A program made the position numbers and the translations under genes. DNA of 18,870 nucleotides, taken from Thermoplasmata archaeon. GTDB lineage: Archaea > Thermoplasmatota > Thermoplasmata > Thermoplasmatales > Thermoplasmataceae. Where the stretch lies: NCBI GenBank assembly GCA_021835265.1, contig JAKBQK010000561.1:1-18870 (forward strand), read 5' to 3'. The notes under the pieces are model-generated. The model worked only from the letters and a program-made list of their open reading frames with translations, was not told where the DNA came from and ran no database searches. Positions 1 to 8,362 of the stretch are shown here, piece by piece. The first letter of the stretch is position 1. Each line of letters starts with the position of its first letter.

Positions 1-1
1 T

Positions 2-106
2 GACGTTGAATGGGTAGAATCACACCTGGTTAAGGAGCAGGTAAAGAAGGACGGCCGGGGGCGCAATCCTAATTCATTGAAGAATCTAAAGCAGTTTAAA
101 AAGTAG
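2..106 (+). CDS. C-terminal end of a gene cut by the window start
   Basis: An open frame enters from the left edge and stops at TAG (104-106), giving 34 residues that begin DVEWVESHLV and end QFKK. The tail is rich in Lys/Arg and contains GRGRNPNSLKN, a basic, Asn/Pro-containing segment of the sort seen in nucleic-acid-binding or phage-type small proteins. That is only a resemblance and I cannot assign a family. The following small ORF starts 9 nt downstream on the same strand, so the two may be co-transcribed. The frame being coding is supported only by its lack of stops and its sensible composition. Confidence 0.45.
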   Translation, partial: DVEWVESHLVKEQVKKDGRGRNPNSLKNLKQFKK

Positions 107-114
107 GTTGAGAA

Positions 115-225
115 ATGAGCATTTTGAAGCGATATTTCAAAGATTACGAAGGCGGAAAATGTCCTCGTGGCAATGAGTTCCTTCAGGTTACACTGACAAA
201 GATGGCAGATGGATCACAAGGTTAG
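115..225 (+). CDS. possible 36-aa small protein
   Basis: ATG at 115 opens a 36-codon frame (MSILKRYFKD start, one Cys, Lys-rich) ending at TAG 223-225. It lies 9 nt after the stop of the preceding partial gene, and a weak purine-rich GGTTGAG lies just before the ATG. No family is recognised. It could equally be a gene remnant or chance. The following 130 nt up to the next gene contain only AT-rich promoter-like sequence. Confidence 0.22.
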   Translation: MSILKRYFKDYEGGKCPRGNEFLQVTLTKMADGSQG

Positions 226-317
226 ATCTGGGATTTATAGGTGCCATAAGGAAAACGACTGGTATAGAAATATGAATTTTATTTGAAAAGATTGTATGTT
301 AATCATTACAAACGACA

Positions 318-327
318 AATTATAAAT
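318..327 (+). promoter_or_regulatory. TATA-like box for the 357-1643 gene
   Basis: AATTATAAAT at 318-327 lies about 30-39 nt upstream of the ATG at 357. That spacing would place transcription initiation roughly 5-15 nt before the start codon, the short-leader arrangement common in Thermoplasmatales. A GTGGAG (346-351) between the box and the ATG could serve as a weak Shine-Dalgarno. Identified by eye from composition and spacing only. Confidence 0.35.
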
Positions 328-356
328 GTATCACCATTAATGTTAGTGGAGTCAGT

Positions 357-1643
357 ATGCCCCATAACACAAGGAAACCGAAAAAGGTTGGATTTTTTTA
401 TAAAACTGGCCAATGGTTTAAAGACTTTACATCAGGGGTAGATAGAGAACCTCTCAGTGAAGAACAGAACTTGGAAAGTTTTGCAAAAAATAAAATCTTA
501 TCTCACATGTATATGACAGATCTCCGAAAACTGAGGGAAGAATTCAACCTAGCGGATCCCGAGGAAAAAGTCGATCCTGAAACTAAAGAGAAGACTTTTG
601 TTCGGAAAGATATAGGAGAACAAAGAGACTATGTCAGGCAAAATGTAAACTTAATCGACCTTGAGAATTATATTGCATTGGAACAAAAATTTAGGTCACT
701 ATACGAATCGATGTCAATAAAATTCAGCGAAGTAGTAAGATATGCAAAACAACTTGCAGAGATTAGACAAGCAATTCATTGGACTTTGTTTAACATTATA
801 GATCGACTTACATCAGAAGATAAATCAGAATTTGATGTGTCTTACTTAAGTTACTGGACAAAGAAGTTAGCTGATAATATATACGAGTTCACATCTGCTG
901 GGAAAGTCATTATCAGCAGAAAAGATCGATTGGAAAAGATTGGATTTGACCCAGTAATCTTTGAGAGTATATCTAAGTGTGTTAGGCACGGGAATAATTT
1001 GTACAATCAGCTCTACAATTTAGTTTCCAATGGTATATACAACAATTCTGATCTTGAAGCATATAGGATTTCACTAGGTGAGATCGACGCCGCTCTCTAT
1101 TTGAATTTAAAAAAAATAAGATGGTATATATATGGATCAGGGGCATATAATGAACCAAGGAGACGAAGCAATTTAGTCACTAGTCTCCGGAAACAGGTTA
1201 ATGAACTGACTCTTTACAAATTTAACTTCAAACTTTTGAATCAGGATGAAGATTTGGTTGAGCAAGTGGGTAAAGAATGTAAGAGCAGAGAAGATCTAAT
1301 CGCCAATATAGTTGCATTGGGCTCACTTATAGATGGCATCAATGTAAGAGAAATGGAAAACATGGTGAAAGGGAAACATGAAAAAGGATCAATTAATGTG
1401 TTGGAGCAATTTCTTAAAGAGTATGTACCTAACTATAGCGAAAATATTATTTCAAATTTGAGAAAAATAATGGTAGTGCGGAGTCAATGGCTTGTTCACC
1501 AGAGTACACAGAAAGCAATAAAACTTATACAGGATACCTTTGGAGACTATCCCGTGTATGATTTCAATGAATTCTGTGGAAAAATACTTGGCTTATACTT
1601 GGAGAGTCTGAACTCAATATCCAATTTAATGCAGAGTGAGTAG
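357..1643 (+). CDS. uncharacterised helical protein with HEPN-like C-terminal motif
   Basis: A 428-residue soluble protein, predicted to be almost entirely alpha-helical, with a very basic N-terminus (KPKKVGFFYK) and no signal peptide or membrane segment. No conserved enzyme motif is obvious in the first 350 residues. Near the C-terminus, in a long helix, is RSQWLVH (R375, H381), an R-x5-H spacing that fits the R-x4-6-H signature of HEPN domains, followed by two more amphipathic helices. HEPN proteins are often RNases in toxin-antitoxin, abortive-infection or CRISPR systems. A single short motif is weak evidence, so membership is a suggestion. ATG 357 is preceded by GTGGAG and a TATA-like box. 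The gene stands alone, is convergent with the decayed gene after it, and its composition matches the rest of the window. Confidence 0.7.
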   Translation: MPHNTRKPKKVGFFYKTGQWFKDFTSGVDREPLSEEQNLESFAKNKILSHMYMTDLRKLREEFNLADPEEKVDPETKEKTFVRKDIGEQRDYVRQNVNLIDLENYIALEQKFRSLYESMSIKFSEVVRYAKQLAEIRQAIHWTLFNIIDRLTSEDKSEFDVSYLSYWTKKLADNIYEFTSAGKVIISRKDRLEKIGFDPVIFESISKCVRHGNNLYNQLYNLVSNGIYNNSDLEAYRISLGEIDAALYLNLKKIRWYIYGSGAYNEPRRRSNLVTSLRKQVNELTLYKFNFKLLNQDEDLVEQVGKECKSREDLIANIVALGSLIDGINVREMENMVKGKHEKGSINVLEQFLKEYVPNYSENIISNLRKIMVVRSQWLVHQSTQKAIKLIQDTFGDYPVYDFNEFCGKILGLYLESLNSISNLMQSE

Positions 1644-1645
1644 CT

Positions 1646-2218
1646 TTATTTGGAACAGTTATGCGCAGAGCACGGCCTTTCTTTGATGAATGTTATACAT
1701 CTAACAATTGAGGTATTTATGGAATTAGAAAAAGTCTTATTTGTTTTTATTAAACGAAATTCTCTAATAACACTTGCTTCATAATATGGCATTTTTGGGT
1801 TGTCTATATTGGTGCTATATGTTAACACCCATTTTTTGATTTTGTCAGTAGAAACACCCCTTATTTTCCCGAATACTTACTTTCTCATTATGATTATATA
1901 TTCCTTACTCATAGTTTCTTCTGTTTTTCCTGCAACATTTGAGGGACTGTTCTTCGAAGGCATTCTCTTGTTCGGTATGGCCCGCGTAAAGGTTTGATAC
2001 CTTGTAAACCTATTCCTCTCAAAGAAGCACTCAACCGCTTTATCTTTGGGAAGCAATATCTCCGCTACCTTTCTATTTGCAACTAAGTAGCAGGCGTAAC
2101 CTGCGTTTTTTATTACCTTTGAGACATATTTTTCAGGTCTTAAGAACATCAATAGTAGTAGAATCGAGGCAACAAAAGCATTACAACCTCGAACAGGAAA
2201 TAACCACGACGGTTGTCC
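1646..2218 (-). pseudogene. decayed gene with in-frame stop, possibly TFB-like HTH protein
   Basis: Read leftward, an open frame runs from about 2218 to 1646 in one register, interrupted by a single TAA at 1877-1879; the frame continues after the stop for another 77 codons. There is no good start codon at the 5' end (only TTG/ATG near 2149-2152), and a TGA lies just upstream. The visible protein has KYVSKVIKNAG near the start and VAGKTEETMSKEY before the stop. That layout faintly recalls the C-terminal cyclin repeat and helix-turn-helix of archaeal transcription factor B, but key parts between do not align and I would not name it. It is most simply a remnant with a lost 5' end and a nonsense mutation. 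A chance open frame remains possible. Confidence 0.3.
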
Positions 2219-2450
2219 GGTTCAACGAAATGATACACATTATGTGGACTTACTGATTTGTTAAACAAACTATGAAAGAGAAGTACCTGAATCACAGCTT
2301 CAAGTTAAAATATGCTTGCGAAACTCAAGTTTAAAAACCTAAGCCGGTTACTTGCCTCTGATTTTTGCTTTAGTGTTACATAATCTAACTTATACTAATG
2401 CAATACAAACGTAAAACAAGCGAAGTCTAGATAGGTAATTTCTACCAAAC
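2219..2450. other. gene-free stretch downstream of res
   Basis: About 230 nt between the decayed gene and the end of res. Short frames on both strands are interrupted by stops, for example a 20-codon plus-strand frame beginning at the ATG at 2271. No convincing hairpin terminator or RNA gene is visible. It probably holds the 3' end of the res transcript plus eroded sequence. Confidence 0.4.
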
Positions 2451-5400
2451 TTAATTTAGGACCTTTTCTAATATTTTTTCTATGTAACCAGGTTCGTTTT
2501 GAAAGAGAACTCCTCTGTTTTCAAGATGAGATTTGACTGAAGTATCCCAGTTAAGATTGTCCCTATCTGTTACAGAAATTATGAAGGCATAAGTCTTTAA
2601 TCCTTTTATCTCATTATTCATTTTATTTAAGTAATCTGGTAAGTTAAGTTTCGGATCATTAATCGGGTCAGAATATACTAAACCGTGTGGTTCAATGTAA
2701 ATTATAATTTGATTTCTACCTTCATCATCCTTTTTTCTCACCAACAAGATAAAATCCGGAAAGATAGATTCACTTAAAACATAAAAGTGAAATCCCGAAC
2801 GAGTAGGGTTCCTATATAAATAGAATTCCAGAGTGTCTAACATCTTTTTACCGATAGGTTGGCCTTTTTCGAGAAATGATATTAGATCTCTGACAAATTT
2901 TTCTTCTCCTTCATTAAGCCCCGCTGGGATCGTATAACATTTACCCTTATCATTGTAAGATATCAATGGCGTATATAGTGATGTTTCTATTTGCTTGTAC
3001 GAAGTCTCAACTTTCTTAATGAGTAAAGAGGGGTAACTTTGTAAATTTTCTATACTCACAATACTCGGAATATTATTTTTCTTTACGGTTTCATCATCTA
3101 CATAAAGTTTATAATTGTCAGGAATTGGCCCATCAAAATTCCTATTCTCAAAAATGTTGTTTTTAGAAGCCATTTTTTCTCTAAATTTCTTATCATTAAA
3201 CCTGATCATATACCTTTTTATGATCTCAAAAACGGCATCTTCAATTATTCCGATATTGTGAAAATTCTCACTTTCAAACAGAGCCGGGTCCACGAGAAGC
3301 TCATAATTCGAACCATTACTATAAAACAGACTCTTTACAAAGGAATCAAAATTTTCTGGCGGGATGATTAGATTTCGAGAGTTGGAATTGAATTTATAGT
3401 CCAAAACTTTGAAATAAATCTTATTCCAGTTAATTAAATCTAGAGTAAACGTATCTAAAATGAACTTTTTATTTTGTGTGATACTATGAATTCCTGCCTC
3501 CTGTGAGGATACTGTTTCCGCAGTAGCCAAAAAATTTACATTTGGAACAATGTCTGAGTCGTAAGTGAAAACCATACTTTCGTTCTGGAACTCCTTTACA
3601 ACCCCTTCATTTAAGGTAATCATTTTTAATGGTGGCTTAATATTTTTTGCATTGTTTATGATCTTTAGTGCACGCAATGTAAATAAGACTTCATTCTTAA
3701 CAATATCTCTGAATATGGTCAGATAATTAGCCTTAAAACTAAATATGTACAACGTTTGCATTGCCCTTAATTCCTTGCTTGGGTTTGCCTCTCTCTTCAT
3801 AGATCGATTTTCGCCGTTCAACCTGACGCCTCTTCCAAACAGTTGAATTATCTGGGCTCCTTCACTTTGACCTACATTTAGGAGACACATAGACGCCACT
3901 CGCTTTGTGTCCCATCCTTCTATGAATTTCTTTGCACCGATCAGGATATTTACCTTTTCTGGCTCATCAGTTATGCTACTAAAGAGTGATGTTGTAATCT
4001 TATCATCATGGATTTCAATCTGTGGAATCTCTCTCTTAATGTCTTCCAGAAAACTGGCCCTATCTCCCACGTCAATTAAACCAAAATAATCAGAGCCGCA
4101 TTTAATTCCAATCTCTCCATCTGTTTCACTGATCTTGTAAAGCCCTATTTCATAATTTTCCGATGATTTAAAAATGGTAGAGATCATTTCTGAATAGATC
4201 CTCTCACAAACTCGGTTTTTGGCTTCTCCATTGTCGGTTGGTCTGATTCCATAAGGGAAAAATATCTCGTCGTAACTGCGACTAAAAACGTCATTACCCT
4301 TTTGATCCTGAATGCCGCTATTGCCATCAATTATGGCCTTAATCCGCTCTATGACATCGCCCTTATTAGACAGTGAAGTCACCCATTCCAAGAATTTTAC
4401 AACTTCAATGATATCAGATGTGGTCTTGTTATCAGATACGCTAACTCTACTTCCCACAAATATCCATAGTGGTCTTTCGATAACATATTTCCTAATGATA
4501 TCTTTCTTATCTTTATAAACAAGGAGCTGCCCAAGGAAAGATAAAGAATTCGCCAACAATAACGTATTTCGAGTTTTGATTTCATCCAGCGAACTCTTTT
4601 CGAGATTAACAATATAGAAATCTTTTCCATATCCGTCCAGGAAAAAATGCCTATAAGAGTAATCGACCAATATGGAATGTGCGTATGTGTCGTACAATTC
4701 TTGATCTTTTGAAACCGCCTGCTCAAAGGTTGCACTGTACTCTAAGGCAAAACCATCTGATGACATTTGGTCCCTAATGCGAGCCCACGTCCTCTCATCC
4801 GATTTATATCCCTTATGGCCTTCATCAACAAGAATTAGGTTATGAGTTCCAAAACTAGAAATATCTATTGTTACTCCATAGCCTTTCTTCGATTCACTCA
4901 TTTTCAACTTGTTTATATCAACAACTTTAATCAGAGGATTACTCGATGAATATGTTTCAAGAGTCATCCCATTAAATTCTATTGCTTCAATACCGCTTTT
5001 AGTGAACTCATCAATGTGCTGCCTTGTCATATGCTCAGATGGTGTTATTAAAATGCAGTTATCGATTCTTATACCATTTTTCATAGCGTGTTCTAAATAT
5101 TGGAGATAATTTATATGCATCACAATGGTCTTGCCACTTCCAGTAGCCATGTAATACGCCAACTTTGGAGGCTTAAAGTCCTTAGAACTCAATTTTCTGC
5201 TGCCACCCCTGTTGGTTTTATCAACAAATGAGTTAATTTCATTTATAAATTCTTGTTTTTCCTTAGAATGATCGGAAAAGAACATTTCAAAATACATATC
5301 TGTGAAGAGGATTGCAAGGTACTGATAATACTTCAATGTAAAACCGTGCTCTCTCCCATATGAGATCTTCTGGACATATCCTTTAGTTCTACGATCATAA

Positions 5401-5597
5401 CTGCTTATATCGGTGCCTTTAGAAGATATCCGTTCACAGAAATGGCTAATTCCATTGGAGTTATATCCTTCTTCGGCATCCTTCAAATCATCAAGCAAGG
5501 ATGAGAAATCCACATAACCAAGTATACTTGAGAAAAAATCTGGAAGAACGATATCATCAGTAAGTCTTTTAGAAGTTCTAATATTCTTATTCGACAC
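2451..5597 (-). CDS. res: type III restriction-type helicase/endonuclease (Res)
   Basis: ATP-dependent SF2 translocase with a C-terminal nuclease, the restriction partner of the Mod protein encoded just upstream. Motifs (numbered from GTG 5597, 1048 aa): Walker A ATGSGKT 151-157, Walker B DEGH 258-261, SAT 288-290, EGWD 560-563, and motif VI QLFGRGVR 585-592. Near the end is a PD-(D/E)xK-like site, PDF at 947-949 and E969-P-H971-G, where His replaces the usual Lys; I believe this E/D-P-H-G form occurs in Res proteins paired with large Mods, but could not check. A longer start at TTG 5636 is possible (1061 aa), but it lacks a ribosome site and would overlap mod by 50 nt; GTG 5597 overlaps by 11 nt and follows GGGGCGG. 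The gene is intact, unlike its methylase partner. Last gene of the operon; cytoplasmic. Confidence 0.88.
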   Translation of the reverse strand: MSNKNIRTSKRLTDDIVLPDFFSSILGYVDFSSLLDDLKDAEEGYNSNGISHFCERISSKGTDISSYDRRTKGYVQKISYGREHGFTLKYYQYLAILFTDMYFEMFFSDHSKEKQEFINEINSFVDKTNRGGSRKLSSKDFKPPKLAYYMATGSGKTIVMHINYLQYLEHAMKNGIRIDNCILITPSEHMTRQHIDEFTKSGIEAIEFNGMTLETYSSSNPLIKVVDINKLKMSESKKGYGVTIDISSFGTHNLILVDEGHKGYKSDERTWARIRDQMSSDGFALEYSATFEQAVSKDQELYDTYAHSILVDYSYRHFFLDGYGKDFYIVNLEKSSLDEIKTRNTLLLANSLSFLGQLLVYKDKKDIIRKYVIERPLWIFVGSRVSVSDNKTTSDIIEVVKFLEWVTSLSNKGDVIERIKAIIDGNSGIQDQKGNDVFSRSYDEIFFPYGIRPTDNGEAKNRVCERIYSEMISTIFKSSENYEIGLYKISETDGEIGIKCGSDYFGLIDVGDRASFLEDIKREIPQIEIHDDKITTSLFSSITDEPEKVNILIGAKKFIEGWDTKRVASMCLLNVGQSEGAQIIQLFGRGVRLNGENRSMKREANPSKELRAMQTLYIFSFKANYLTIFRDIVKNEVLFTLRALKIINNAKNIKPPLKMITLNEGVVKEFQNESMVFTYDSDIVPNVNFLATAETVSSQEAGIHSITQNKKFILDTFTLDLINWNKIYFKVLDYKFNSNSRNLIIPPENFDSFVKSLFYSNGSNYELLVDPALFESENFHNIGIIEDAVFEIIKRYMIRFNDKKFREKMASKNNIFENRNFDGPIPDNYKLYVDDETVKKNNIPSIVSIENLQSYPSLLIKKVETSYKQIETSLYTPLISYNDKGKCYTIPAGLNEGEEKFVRDLISFLEKGQPIGKKMLDTLEFYLYRNPTRSGFHFYVLSESIFPDFILLVRKKDDEGRNQIIIYIEPHGLVYSDPINDPKLNLPDYLNKMNNEIKGLKTYAFIISVTDRDNLNWDTSVKSHLENRGVLFQNEPGYIEKILEKVLN

Positions 5598-6939
5598 TAG
5601 AACCGCCCCACTGTAAGTTGAAGAATATTGGATCAAGACTTTTGACTTCTATATTATAATCCGAAAGATCCAACGCAGAATCGTTATTAATTAGAACTTG
5701 TGCATATTCTTGATGGACGTCGTCAATGTTAAATTCTTTTTTTAAGTTTTCAATAATGAACTCTTTCTCCGCATCGTAATCTAAATTCTTTGTGCTTCTC
5801 CATATTGTTATGACCTTTTGTTTATTTTTTATACCTTTTATGAAAACATATCTTCGAGTTTGATTATTCAATTGAAGAATTTTCTCAACACTTATTCCGT
5901 GCCATAAATTGAACGTCTCGACCAGGTTTAATGTAATCTCTTGTTCTACTCTCCCCTGAACGATTTTCATTTTAACATTGAAAGGATCAGAGAGCATTTC
6001 TTTATTCACAAATATCAAAGACCCTAATATTCCATATTTTAAAATATACTCTACAGTATGAAACTTAAATTTCTCTTTTTCAACATTTTGCTCGCTTATC
6101 CTAATACTATTAAGAGAATCTTCGTATTGCTCTAAATCTAGATATTTAAAAAAGCCCCCACCTGACCAATTTATTTCCTTGGAAATTCCGCAAGATTCGT
6201 GTTTTCCAAACGCTGCCAGAACATGCTTCATTCTCCATAGGCAATCTGTGTTGAAATAGTCACCAACTTCTATTCCAATCCATTTTCGACCTAGTTTGTG
6301 TGCTGTGGCAGTAGAGGTTGCAGTTCCCAAGAAAAAATCTAATATAAATTGATTTTTCTTACTCGTTAGCTCAATGATTCTCTTTAATAGCTCCTCTGGT
6401 TTCTGAGTTACCTTAGATCCATTTGGCGTGTATTCTTTTGCATTCCTCTTTATTTTATTGGAATTTAAGTCCTCGTATTCGCTACAATTCCAAGTGTCTT
6501 CTATATTATATTCGCCTTCTTTTGTTACTAGTCCTATCTTATATACAAAATTATTATTGTTTTTAATATTTATTTTCACATTTCTAATAGTCTCTCCATT
6601 GATATTCCATTTTTTCAAAATCGTTTGTAATTCTGGTTTAATTGTATCTTTATCGAATGAACTGTAAGGTATCTTAGAGCCTTTCTTATCAAAGAATATG
6701 CTCTCAAAATGTTTGGCGTAATAAAAAATAACATCGTGATTTCTTACAAATGCGCTAACCTGTGTTTTATAACCAGATACCCAACCCATTCTCCAGATAA
6801 TCTCATTAATGAAATTTTCTTTTCCAAAATTCATATCTAGGATCATTCTGCCGTAATAATCAGCATTATGATCTAAATGTAAAAATATACTTCCTGAATT
6901 TTCTAAAAAATCTCGGGAAATAGCTAATCTATTGTCCAT
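5587..6939 (-). CDS. mod: Mod adenine methyltransferase, C-terminal part (frameshifted)
   Basis: This is the downstream half of the mod gene, in a different frame from the upstream half. Continuous coding actually begins at the frameshift near 7016: frame-corrected residues IDPPFNTGNDFLY precede the ATG at 6939, which is merely the first internal Met. Seen here: a TQKPEELL segment (about residues 178-185), then the AdoMet-binding region DFFLGTATSTATAHKLGRKW from residue 201. The order DPPF before the F-x-G motif marks a beta-class N6-adenine methyltransferase as in type III systems. The AdoMet motif reads F-L-G-T-A, not the canonical F-x-G-x-G. The C-terminus (INNDS ... SLDPIFFNLQW) matches the usual end of type III Mod proteins. 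Its stop overlaps the start of res. Without the N-terminal half and DPPF it should be inactive. Confidence 0.85.
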   Translation of the reverse strand: MDNRLAISRDFLENSGSIFLHLDHNADYYGRMILDMNFGKENFINEIIWRMGWVSGYKTQVSAFVRNHDVIFYYAKHFESIFFDKKGSKIPYSSFDKDTIKPELQTILKKWNINGETIRNVKINIKNNNNFVYKIGLVTKEGEYNIEDTWNCSEYEDLNSNKIKRNAKEYTPNGSKVTQKPEELLKRIIELTSKKNQFILDFFLGTATSTATAHKLGRKWIGIEVGDYFNTDCLWRMKHVLAAFGKHESCGISKEINWSGGGFFKYLDLEQYEDSLNSIRISEQNVEKEKFKFHTVEYILKYGILGSLIFVNKEMLSDPFNVKMKIVQGRVEQEITLNLVETFNLWHGISVEKILQLNNQTRRYVFIKGIKNKQKVITIWRSTKNLDYDAEKEFIIENLKKEFNIDDVHQEYAQVLINNDSALDLSDYNIEVKSLDPIFFNLQWGGSSVE

Positions 6940-6997
6940 TAAGGTTAGCCACGTACTGTTCTGATAATTATCCTTATATAAGAAATCGTTCCCAGTA

Positions 6998-8362
6998 TTA
7001 AATGGTGGGTCTATATATAGTCTGTACTTTCTCCTTAAATCTTGGTAAAATTGTATTTAATGCCTGATAATTCTCAGAATGAATCAACCAGCCATCCAGT
7101 TCATTATCAAGATCATCGAATAAGGATAGAATCTCTAATTCCAAATCTTTGAAATACTTAGTGTCGATTGGGAGAGATGCATAATGTTCATCTAATTCTA
7201 AGCCATTCAAGTTTTCTTGGAGGATTGATTTATTATAAAAATCATTTTCTACAATGCCTAAATCTATCCACTCCTTGATCTGGTTGCCCATCCCACTGTG
7301 ATTTAATATATTCCTGATTGTCTTAAGGCCGTTAGCTTTATTGGCCATTTTTTCTATAGTTATTACATAATTTACATTATAGGCAAATTTCTTTTTTTCC
7401 CACAGCCTTCTTTCGAAATCCTCTATTTGGGATATTTGTTCAATTATTTCTTTGCATAAAGTTGAAATAGCCTTTGCTAAATACCTGTTTCTTTCTGGGA
7501 TCATGAATTCGGTATCAACGCTTAAAATCTCATTCTTTATAAAATTGTCCAATTCCGAATTAAGAAATGTTCTTAAGTTTTTGGCTATGAAATAATCTGT
7601 CTCATTCTTCTTAAAGTATATATCAATATGCCTTCTAATAATAGTTCTATCAATTTCATTTTCCAAGGTCTTGCGTGAAAGAATTTCTTTCAGCTGTTTA
7701 GGAACTGCATTTAATATATTTTCTTCAGCTTTTTGTTTTACAGAATCACTTATTGTTTTTTCATTTCCCTGGAAAATTTCGTTCTCATTTTCTCTAATTG
7801 GTCGGTAGTTAAAGAAAATATCAATCTCCTCATCGCGAATGTTGACGGGATCTTCTGCGATAAAAAAATATTTTTTTTCATATACCACGTAATTTTTATC
7901 TAAATCAGCTTCCTTGATTTTGAAATTTACTTTATATTTATCATTGGGATCAAATGGATCAAACACTATGAAAGAATAGTTAGTGAAATTCTCTGTTGTT
8001 TTTACATAATACGAATTTCTCGTTGCCCAGTATAGGTCAACTTCTTTCCCGTTATAAGGGATCATATACTTATCTCTACCACCATACCTGATCTGGGGAA
8101 TAAAATCACCGTTTGAATAATAACGCGATAAAAACTCATATGAAAGATTGAAGACATCAGTCATCAGGTTTTGATCCTTATCCGGGAATCCACTGATTGC
8201 AGATTCGACTGTATGAACTAAATCTTCGTTAATAAACTTTAGAATCATATCTTGTTTTATTTTCATTATCTTGTATATACCAAAATCCAGATCCTGCAAA
8301 TCAATCCTGAAAAGCTCCTTCAAAAAATTTTTAAATTTTTCAACATCCTTCATGTCACTCAT
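6998..8362 (-). CDS. mod: Mod adenine methyltransferase, N-terminal part (frameshifted)
   Basis: Upstream half of the large Mod methyltransferase, 454 residues from ATG 8362. That start is preceded by GGTGGTT at Shine-Dalgarno distance and overlaps the end of the UvrD gene by 8 nt. Upstream ATG 8374 and downstream ATG 8353 are alternatives. The N-terminus carries LDFGIYKIM (about residues 25-33) and later WEKKKFAYNVNYVITIEKM, both of which I recognise as characteristic of the long (about 900-1000 aa) archaeal/bacterial type III Mod subfamily. Just before the frame ends comes LIHSENYQALNTILPRFKEK, the standard run-in to the catalytic motif. The frame then goes off register inside a TATATATA tract and stops four codons later (Y-R-P-T-I-stop), losing DPPF. 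Corrected, the full protein would be about 925 residues. Confidence 0.85.
   Translation of the reverse strand: MSDMKDVEKFKNFLKELFRIDLQDLDFGIYKIMKIKQDMILKFINEDLVHTVESAISGFPDKDQNLMTDVFNLSYEFLSRYYSNGDFIPQIRYGGRDKYMIPYNGKEVDLYWATRNSYYVKTTENFTNYSFIVFDPFDPNDKYKVNFKIKEADLDKNYVVYEKKYFFIAEDPVNIRDEEIDIFFNYRPIRENENEIFQGNEKTISDSVKQKAEENILNAVPKQLKEILSRKTLENEIDRTIIRRHIDIYFKKNETDYFIAKNLRTFLNSELDNFIKNEILSVDTEFMIPERNRYLAKAISTLCKEIIEQISQIEDFERRLWEKKKFAYNVNYVITIEKMANKANGLKTIRNILNHSGMGNQIKEWIDLGIVENDFYNKSILQENLNGLELDEHYASLPIDTKYFKDLELEILSLFDDLDNELDGWLIHSENYQALNTILPRFKEKVQTIYRPTI
7012..7019 (-). repeat. (TA)4 tract causing the mod frameshift
   Basis: On the coding strand the sequence reads CAGACTATATATAGACCCACC. 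Five TA units give T-I-Y-I-D-P-P-F in one continuous frame; the window has four, giving T-I-Y-R-P-T-I-stop. A single dinucleotide-unit loss thus separates two otherwise perfect halves of mod, directly in front of the catalytic Asp. The tract is short, so slippage, a fixed mutation, a sequencing error or recoding are all open. Confidence 0.85.

Noticed and set aside
1800..1997. hydrophobic 65-codon plus-strand frame
   Set aside because: Antisense to the decayed gene; hydrophobicity follows from the AT-rich complement, and there is no start signal.
2160..2335. Possible transposase remnant in the gap left of res
   Set aside because: Short frames on both strands show no IS-family motif; composition alone is not evidence.
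4397..4735. 112-codon second frame within res
   Set aside because: Same-strand shadow frame; the res frame carries the conserved helicase sequence across this stretch.
5587..8362. Two independent genes instead of one frameshifted mod
   Set aside because: The junction restores a perfect T-I-Y-I-D-P-P-F when one TA is added, and each half contains only part of the known Mod architecture.
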